From Salminus brasiliensis (taxonomy: Eukaryota; Chordata; Actinopteri; Characiformes; Bryconidae), in assembly GCF_030463535.1 (NCBI RefSeq), contig NC_132898.1, forward strand, positions 22,899,162 to 22,963,161: a stretch of 64,000 nucleotides of DNA. The letters run 5' to 3'. A program made the translations under genes and the position numbers. Under the pieces are notes generated by a model. It made no database searches, was not told the origin of the DNA, and saw only the letters and a list, made by a program, of their open reading frames with translations. Of the stretch, positions 53,401 to 63,068 are shown one piece after another. Positions within the stretch are counted from its first letter, which is position 1. Each line of letters starts with the position of its first letter.

Positions 53401-56400
53401 TACATCAAAGTTGGGTCAGCCTGTCGTGTGTTTTTCCACTTTAATTTTGTGTGTGACTCCATATCCAGGCCTCCATTGGTTAATAAATTTGACTTCCATT
53501 GATGATTTTTGTGTGATTTTGTTGTCAGTTCATTCAACTTTGTACAGAACAAAGTATTCCATGAGAATATTTCATTCATTCAGATCTAGGATGTGTTATT
53601 TGAGTGTTCCCTTTATTTTTTTGAGCAGTGTAGAATGTCTCATTAAATCCATTTTAATCAATACACCAGGTCTAATTAATACAGGACACAAGACCAATTA
53701 ATATAGCAAAACTAATTTACATAGCAAGTCTAACAAATATTAGAGGGGTAAGACTCAGACATGAAACTGAATCTTTTTGAATGCAATGCTTTTGAAAATG
53801 ATTCAGTGAATCATGAACTTTCACACCCTCTCTTATTATAAACATTTATTCAAAATTTAAATTGAGGAAACCACTGTGACACTCCTAACCTGATTCGCTC
53901 GCTCTCCGCAGCCCTGAGTGCCTCCCTCAGCTGGCCGTTTGATTGGCTGAGAGCATCTCTCTCTTTGGTGATGTCACTGAGGGATCGCCGCAGCTCCACA
54001 GCATCTCTCCGGTGCCCCTCTCCGCCGTCCCGTGTATGGCACAGGCGCTTCTCCAGCTCCAGGACATCCCGTCTGGCCCCGTCTCGGCTCTCCTCACATA
54101 ATACCAGGAGAGCGCGACACTCCTCCAGCTGTGACCCACAGAAGAGTGAATCGTCAGAAGATTCTGATTCAGATTCAAAACTTTAAATCTGAGGTCAAGT
54201 TTGATTCCATCTCCCAAAACATCACCACAACCCCTATAGTGTATAATCTCAGCTCAGCTGAGTGTGGCTGTGTCCCTATCATATGCCCCACCCCATCCAC
54301 ATACTTTACTCTGACTAAGACAACAAAAGAAAAACCTTGATTGATTGTCAGCCTAATTATCACTTTAACAGACCAGGTGCAGGTGAGAGGTGTGTGTGTG
54401 TGTGTGTGTGTGTGTTTGTGTGTGTTGAGCCGAACCTCTCTCAGTGTGGTGTCTGCACGGGTCTGCTGGTCGGCACAGTTCTCCTGCAGTCTGCGCAGCT
54501 CTCGGCTGTGTGAGCTCACCGTGTCCTCCAGCTGCACCCGCAGCTCCTGAAGCTCCGCGCTTAGAGCAGTTACTGCGACCTGCACACACACATACACACA
54601 TCACAGCCTCTTATACACTATATGGACAAAAGTATTGGGACACCTGCTTATTTATTTGTTCTTTCAAGTTCAAGAGTAACTCTCTTATTCAAGAGTAGTC
54701 TCTACTGTCCAAGGAAGGCACTGCTGTGAAGAAGAGAGTTAAGGAGGTCAGGATGTTTGATGATCATCACCCCCATCCATCCCAAACTCCCAAACTTATC
54801 TCCAGGGACCGTCCTACCCACCCACAGAGAACAAGAACAGGTATGATCTCAGGGAACCCTGATTACATATGGCTGTGACATCACCAGCCCTCAAACAGCT
54901 ATACTTTCTTCTGCAAAAAAAGTAGTTCCTGTGACCACTGTTGTTGCTGCTTAGCAACCGGTGGCCAGTGAAATGAAACAGGTAGGGAAGGGGGGGGCAA
55001 TATGAGGCTGGACTTTTGTAATGAGACGACACTCAGACATACCCTCTCTTGGTCCTTCAGGCTTTGAGTCTCTCTGGTGAGCTTTTCCACCTCCAGCATT
55101 GCAGTTCCCAGCTCAGCCTGCAGGGAGCACACTCTCTCTGACAGCATTGCCTTCTCCGTCTCCTTCAGAGACAATGCCTGCACACAGGGGACCGGAGAGA
55201 TGCGGCTCAGATGGATTCTAAATGGCTTTCAGGAGCTTGTTAGTCAAGTCTTGTTAGTTTTCCATATTTATACTGTATTTAATGGGTCTGTATTTAATCT
55301 CTCCAACCTGCTGCTTCTCGCTCTCAGCCTGTAGGAGGCGCTGGTCCCTCTGGTGCTGTGAAGTTCGGATCTCCTCCTGTAGCTCCTCACGCTCTCGCTC
55401 CATCCTGCGCAGCTGCTCCTCTAGCTCCTCCCGCAGCCGTCGCAGCGCCCCCTCTTGCTCAGCCTCCAGACTGCAGCGCAGAGCCTCCTACAGGACTCAC
55501 AGAGACATTACACCTGGCTTATTAGTTCAAACCTGGAGCTCATATTGGAGTAAAAAAAATAGGTTACTTTGTTTACAGCAATAATTATCAGATGTGGATT
55601 TGTGTATAAACTGTATTTATTAAATACAGTATGGTATGTTTTTTACCTTCTGTCCAATTATTTAAAAAAAAATGTAATAACATTTTGCATAAATAACTTA
55701 TTTTGAATAATAATTGTTATATCAGGTATTTTTCTTTGTGTGTTTTTTTAACTTACAGACCACAAAACTGTCTAAGTATTTGCCTTGCCTGGTGCATGCA
55801 GTGCACAGTGTGCAGAACACATTTATCTAAATTTATTAATGTAATTAATTTTTTGAGACATTCTGGACTGATTGATTTAGTTTAGTAGAGACATTTCTTA
55901 AAATGACTGTTTTATAGTGTGTTCTCCAAAAGACTGAGAGCATCAGTGCTAATGCAGAGCCCCATAACCTCCCACTGTTGCTCAGAAGAGCGAAGGCACC
56001 TAGCAAGTGCCACACAGTAAGGGCTGCTGGTTAAACTGGGAATTCTGAATAGGTCATTCATCTGATTTTAGTATTTTTAGTTCATTCATGCATCAGATTC
56101 GGAGTTTCTGTGATAAAAGTGGGCAGGCCTAGATTTGTTGGGCCCAATCACAGCACTGCTACTGCATAGTGCTCAAACTGATATATTGCAATTGTGCACA
56201 GCTCTGACCTTCTCGCTGGCGAGTCTCTCTAGCTCCTCCTGGTGGTCATTCAGAGCGTTGCGAAGAGAGGTTTGTGCCTCCTGCTGGGCATCGGCCAGTG
56301 CCTGTTTGAGCGCCGCCCGCTCTCTCTCACCCTGAGCCACAGCATTCTCTCGATCTGCACGCAAACGCTTCAGCTCCGCTGAGGAACCAAAACAGAGGGA

Positions 56401-59400
56401 TAAAGAAATAGGGTTCAGTTAGTCGTTCCAATCACATTAGATCAGAACTCTAATTAAAGGGTCCATATCCTGCATTTTTGGATTTCTACCTTTAAGAGGG
56501 TTTCATTAATTCATTTATTTTAAACAGTTTCTGTGCCTTTACGGACAATTTTCTGACAAAAGTATTGGGACACCTACTCATTCACTGTTTCTTCCCTAAT
56601 AAAGGGTATTTAAAAGAGCGAATCCTGACACCTGTCACCGTTTCTCGCGTCCAGAGATTTATACTCAATTTTGGAGGAGCACTGCTGTGAGGATTTGATT
56701 GAATTCAGCAACAAGAGCGTTAGTGAGGTCAGGATGTTGGATGATCACCTCATCCCCAACTCCCCAACTCATCCCAGTATTGGATGGAGCACCACCATCA
56801 TTGCAAAGAACACAGTCCTTTCACTGCTCCACAGCTCAATGCTGGGGGGGCTTTATACCCCTCTAGCCCACACCTGGCATTAGGCATGGTGCCAATAGGT
56901 TCATGTTTATCTGCTCCAGTGAGTCCTATTCTATTGGCAGTACTTTTCTACAGAGAGTATACCTGTGTGTGTATGTGTGTGTGCGCGTGTGTGCATGTAC
57001 ATATCTGTGTCAGCAATGGGTGCAGCTAATGCATTCATTAGAAGGGGTGTCCACAAGCAGTTGGACATATAGTGCACATACATGAGCTCTGTTCTGATTG
57101 GCTGTACAAAGTGTATACTGGCTGAATATGCAGATGTATGTAAATGTGTTGTTGTGACATCACAAAGACAGTGCATTAGTTTTCCTTATTCAGACTGTAT
57201 GGAATGACGATGTTTCAGCAGTGCTATACTGCTCTTTCTCAACAGCGTCCTTTAATAATACTGTGTGTGTGTGTGTTTCTGTGTACCTGTGGTGGTGTCA
57301 CTGCGCAGTTTCAGGCTCGTGTTTTCTGTCTCGAGCTGCTCTCTGCGGGACTCCAACTGCACCAGCTGCTGCTGAACCTCGAACAGACTCGCCTCCAACA
57401 CCTCCCTCTCCGACCTCACACACACACAAACCCATGTTAGATGTGATATGATTTCGGCCCTGTGACTGATAGAGCTGTACATACTACGGGTGGAAATCTC
57501 TAGGCATCCCTCATTCAATGCTATGGTATTTTTACAGCAAAGTATTTGTAATGATCCATAATGAATTTACTTCCAATACCTTTTATTAATTAAACAAATG
57601 GCACGGTGAGACCAAAAAGAGGGTGCACTTCCAAGTTGTGCTTTTTGCATTCTGGCAACGTTATCAATTAACATTAAGAAAATCGATAGTTAATCATTAT
57701 TATTATTATTGAAGGAGCTTGCCTAAAAACCACAGATCCACATTGATTCTCAGTGAAAAGAGTGTTCAGAGTGCCCCCTGCAGTTAAGCAGGTTAACAAT
57801 GAATTGGAAGTGATGCACATTACAGGTCCTATAGGTCGCCCTCATACTGAGACATATTTCACGCTAATGATCCAATAGTAAACGACAGATTTCTAAACAT
57901 TTTTACACGTTATTGCATTTAAATTTTTTTTTATACTGTGTTTCCCCGCAATGCATCAAATTATCTCTCTCTCTGTACCTGAACGCAGTCAGCTCTTCAG
58001 TCAGTGCAGCGTTTTCTCTCTCAGAAGCTGTTAGCTGGACCACTAGCCCTGCCCTCTCCCTGGCAAGCTCTGCCCTGCTTCGTCCAGCCTCCTCCAGAGC
58101 CACACCCTGCCGCTCCCCTTCACCACGGGCAACGCCGAGCTCCGCACCCAGGGAGCTCACTTCACCACACAGCTGTGGGGGAAAAAACATCAACTTAACA
58201 CACAAGCTCAGTTCTGATTGGCTGCCTTGTATTGAGCCTCATTCAGAAAACACTCTGAGAACAGCTCCTGAGTGGGTGGGGCTAAACTGTGGTAGGGCCC
58301 CAATGAGGGCAGCGTAATTATCTGGGGACTTTGCTGACCTGTGTGACTTTGTCCTGCAGTTTCTGCCTGTCCACTTTGAGCATCTGAAGCTCCGCCTCCA
58401 GCCCTGCCCTCTGCAGCTCAGACTCCTGCAGCGACTGATGCAGAGCGAGGCGGGCAGTGTCCAGCTCCAGCCGGTCCTGCTCTAGTCGCACCAGCTCGTC
58501 TCGAATGGTCAGCTTCTCCTGCTCCGCCTCTCTCCGCTGAACCAGCAAAACACTCTTCTCCTCCTCCAGCTGAATGAACAAGCCCAACAATTAATACTCA
58601 CCCAAAACGGACATTAAACACAGTTATACAACAGATGATGACGATGTTCAGGTGAGTGTGTGGTACCTGTGTGATGATGATGTTTAGGTGAGTGTGTGGT
58701 ACCTGTGTGATGGTGATGCTGTTCCTGTGAGTTTTTGGTACCTGCATGATGATGATGTTCTTGTGAGTGTGTGGTACCTGTGTGATGATGTTTAGGTGAG
58801 TGTGTGGTACCTGTGTGATGATGTTTAGGTGAGTGTGTGGTACCTGTGTAGTGATGATGATGTTCTTATGAGTGTGTAGTACCTGTGTAGTGATGAGGAT
58901 GTTCTTGTGAGTGTGTGGTACCTGTGTGGTGGTGATGATGTTCTTGTGAGTGTGTGGTACCTGTGTGGTGGTGATGTTCTTGTGAGTGTGTGGTACCTGT
59001 GTGGTGGTGATGATGTACAGGTGAGTGTGTGGTACCTGTGTGGTGGTGATGTTCTTGTGAGTGTGTGGTACCTGTGTGGTGGTGATGATGTACAGGTGAG
59101 TGTGTGGTACCTGTGTGGTGGTGATGATGTTCAGGTGAGTGTGTGTGGTACTTGTGTGGTGGTGATGATGTTCAGGTGAGTGTGTGTGGTACTTGTGTGG
59201 TGGTGATGATGTTCAGGTGAGTGTGTGTGGTACTTGTGTGGTGGTGATGATGTTCAGGTGAGTGTGTGTGGTGATGATGTTGTTCTTGTGAGTGTGTGGT
59301 ACCTGTGTAGTGACAATGATGTTCTTGTGAGTGTGTGGTACCTGTGTGGTGATGATGATGTTCTTGTGAGTGTGTGGTACCTGTGTAGTGACAATGATGT

Positions 59401-61338
59401 TCTTGTGAGTGTGTGGTACCTGTGTGGTGGTGATGGTATTCTTGTGAGTGTGTGGTACCTGTGTGGTGGTGATGATATTCTTGTGAGTGTGTGGTACCTG
59501 TGTGGTGGTGATGATGTTCTTGTGAGTGTGTGGTACCTGTGTGATGGTGATGTTCTTGTGAGTGTGTGGTACCTGTGTGGTGGTGATGATGTACAGGTGA
59601 GTGTGTGGTATCTGTGTGGTGGTGATGATGTACAGGTGAGTGTGTGGTACCTGTGTGGTGGTGATGATGTTCAGGTGAGTGTGTGTGGTACTTGTGTGGT
59701 GGTGATGATGTTCAGGTGAGTGTGTGTGGTACTTGTGTGGTGGTGATGATGTTCAGGTGAGTGTGTGTGGTGATGATGTTGTTCTTGTGAGTGTGTGGTA
59801 CCTGTGTAGTGACAATGATGTTCTTGTGAGTGTGTGGTACCTGTGTGGTGATGATGATGTTCTTGTGAGTGTGTGGTACCTGTGTAGTGACAATGATGTT
59901 CTTGTGAGTGTGTGGTACCTGTGTGGTGGTGATGGTATTCTTGTGAGTGTGTGGTACCTGTGTGGTGGTGATGATATTCTTGTGAGTGTGTGGTACCTGT
60001 GTGGTGGTGATGATGTTCTTGTGAGTGTGTGGTACCTGTGTGATGGTGATGTTCTTGTGAGTGTGTGGTACCTGTGTGGTGGTGATGATGTACAGGTGAG
60101 TGTGTGGTACCTGTGTGGTGGTGATGATGTTCAGGTGAGTGTGTGTGGTACTTGTGTGGTGGTGATGATGTTCAGGTGAGTGTGTGTGGTACTTGTGTGG
60201 TGGTGATGATGTTCAGGTGAGTGTGTGTGGTGATGATGTTGTTCTTGTGAGTGTGTGGTACCTGTGTAGTGACAATGATGTTCTTGTGAGTGTGTGGTAC
60301 CTGTGTGGTGATGATGATGTTCTTGTGAGTGTGTGGTACCTGTGTGGTGGTGATGATATTCTTGTGAGTGTGTGGTACCTGTGTGGTGGTGATGATCTTG
60401 TGAGTGTGTGGTACCTGTGTAGTGACAATGATGTTCTTGTGAGTGTGTGGTACCTGTGTGGTGGTGATGATATTCTTGTGAGTGTGTGGTACCTGTGTGG
60501 TGGTGATGATCTTGTGAGTGTGTGGTACCTGTGTGGTGGTGATGATGTTCTTGTGAGTGTGTGGTACCTGTGTGGTGGTGATGATATTCTTGTGAGTGTG
60601 TGGTACCTGTGTGGTGGTGATGATGTTCTTGTGAGTGTGTGGTACCTGTGTGGTGGTGATGATGTTCTTGTGAGTGTGTGGTACCTGTGTGGTGGTGATG
60701 ATATTCTTGTGAGTGTGTGGTACCTGTGTGGTGGTGGTGATGATCTTGTGAGTGTGTGGTACCTGTGTGGTGGTGATGATGTTCTTGTGAGTGTGTGGTA
60801 CCTGTGTGGTGGTGATGATCTTGTGAGTGTGTGGTACCTGTGTGGTGGTGATGATGTTCTTGTGAGTGTGTGGTACCTGTGTGGTGGTGATGATATTCTT
60901 GTGAGTGTGTGGTACCTGTGTGGTGGTGGTGATGATCTTGTGAGTGTGTGGTACCTGTGTGGTGGTGGTGATGATCTTGTGAGTGTGTGGTACCTGTGTG
61001 GTGGTGATGATGTTCTTGTGAGTGTGTGGTACCTGTGTGGTGGTGGTGATGATCTTGTGAGTGTGTGGTACCTGTGTGGTGGTGATGATGTTCTTGTGAG
61101 TGTGTGGTACCTGTGTGGTGGTGATGATGTTCAGTTGAGTGTGTGGTACCTGTGTGGTGGTGATGATGATGTTCAGGTGAGTTTTTGTTACCTGTATGAT
61201 GATGCTGTTCAGGTCAGATTTGTCCTGGGCCAGGCCCTCGTTCATGCCGCCCATTTTAGCCAGAGAATCCCTCAGTGCAGCTTCCTCAGAGTGCAGCTTC
61301 GCTACCAACACGGTCAATTCAGCATTACTAGACTCCGC

Positions 61339-61393
<55 letters not shown>

Positions 61394-61449
61394 ATATTGG
61401 TATTCAAAAAAATATGGGTATTGTTATACTCACAATAGTATGGATAATA

Positions 61450-61480
<31 letters not shown>

Positions 61481-61652
61481 TGTGTGTAAATAATTAATAC
61501 CCTGCTGAGAGCGTCACTGAGCTGGTTTTTCTCAGTCTCAAGCAGTTGCTTCTCTATCTCCCCCTGCTGGAGCGCCTCCTTCACTGCAGCTAGTTCAGAG
61601 CGCTGAGAGCTTCCACGGGTCTCACTCTGACTCCACTGAGTCTGACTGCACG

Positions 61653-61696
<44 letters not shown>

Positions 61697-63021
61697 TATT
61701 AAATATTACTTATTCACTTCAATGTTCTTTCTTAATATTTATTTCATGATGTTACTCCTATATTATGGATATGGTGATAATGATAACCTGCAGCTCAGGG
61801 TGCTTTACATTAGGCACATTAATTCTATAAGTTAACAATTACAAAATTATGTTATTTTAATAATAAAAGCCAGAGATAAACTACAAGAATGAAGTAAAAC
61901 TGCAACAGAACAATGAATAAAAAAATAGATCAATTAATCATATTAAAATAAAAGATCATATCAAATACCATCTATATCACCTATATGACGATATCAAGAC
62001 AATAAAATAACACCTGGAAACAAAATATATATTTTTCTTTTTTTCACTGTGCCAAACTGCACTGCATTGTGTTCTAATTCGTTTTCTATTTAATGAAAAA
62101 TCAATAAATATAATGTTTTTTTTTTTTTTTTTTTTTTTTTAGAAAGTCTAAGGTAACGTTCTCACAGCAGGTAAAGTGGCCTAAATCCACCCTTCTTGTT
62201 TCACTGATGTGTATGTGTGTGTGTTCACTGCACAGATGGGTTAAAGGCAGAGGCCAAAATCCATCTGTGTCCAACGCAAATGGTGAATATGGTCGTCTAG
62301 TCTTGAATATGGTCGTCTTGTCTTTTGAGCATGTGCATCAGTCTAGGTGCACAGGGTCCTCAAATAGCAGCTTTAGTCTACATTCATGTAGCAGGTAAAG
62401 TGGCCCAAATCCGATTTTCACACCAAATCCGATGTTTTTTTAATATAACATATATTTGACGTTCGTCTCTGAACTGTTCAGACAAACGTCAGATATAGAT
62501 ATAGATCAGATATAGGTCATATTAAAAAAAACATTGGATTTGTTGAGAAAATCGGATTTGGGCCACTTTACCTGCTACATGAATGTAGCCTAAAGCTGCT
62601 ATTTGAGGACCCTTGTGGACACGACCACAAACTGTACATTATAAACGTATGATATTTAATAATACTTATCAATAATAAAACTTATTAGACTTTGCATTAA
62701 TATATTATAATGCATTAGTACTATTATTATAACAACACAGTGAAATCATATTGTTATTTTCTGTTTAATGAAAAATACAGTAAAAAACAAAATCAGGGTG
62801 TGTGTGTGTGTGTGTGTGTGTGAGACTCACACTCTCAGGGTCTCAGCTTTGGCACGCTCTCTCTCTTGCACGGCTGCCTCTCTCTCCTCTCTCTCGTGAT
62901 CTCTCTCTCTCTGAGCGGACACTGTGGCCTGCTGAAGCTTCTCACACTCTAGCTGCAACAGCTCTGCCTTCGTCTGCGCAGCCTGAGCCGCCTTCTCCAG
63001 ACTGTCCTTCTCACTGCGGCC

Positions 63022-63068
<47 letters not shown>

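Noticed and set aside
58907-61497. Plus-strand frames of up to 437 codons (repeating [11 protein letters not shown])
   Set aside because: Translation of the antisense of the CROCC intron 4 minisatellite. The repeat is open on both strands.
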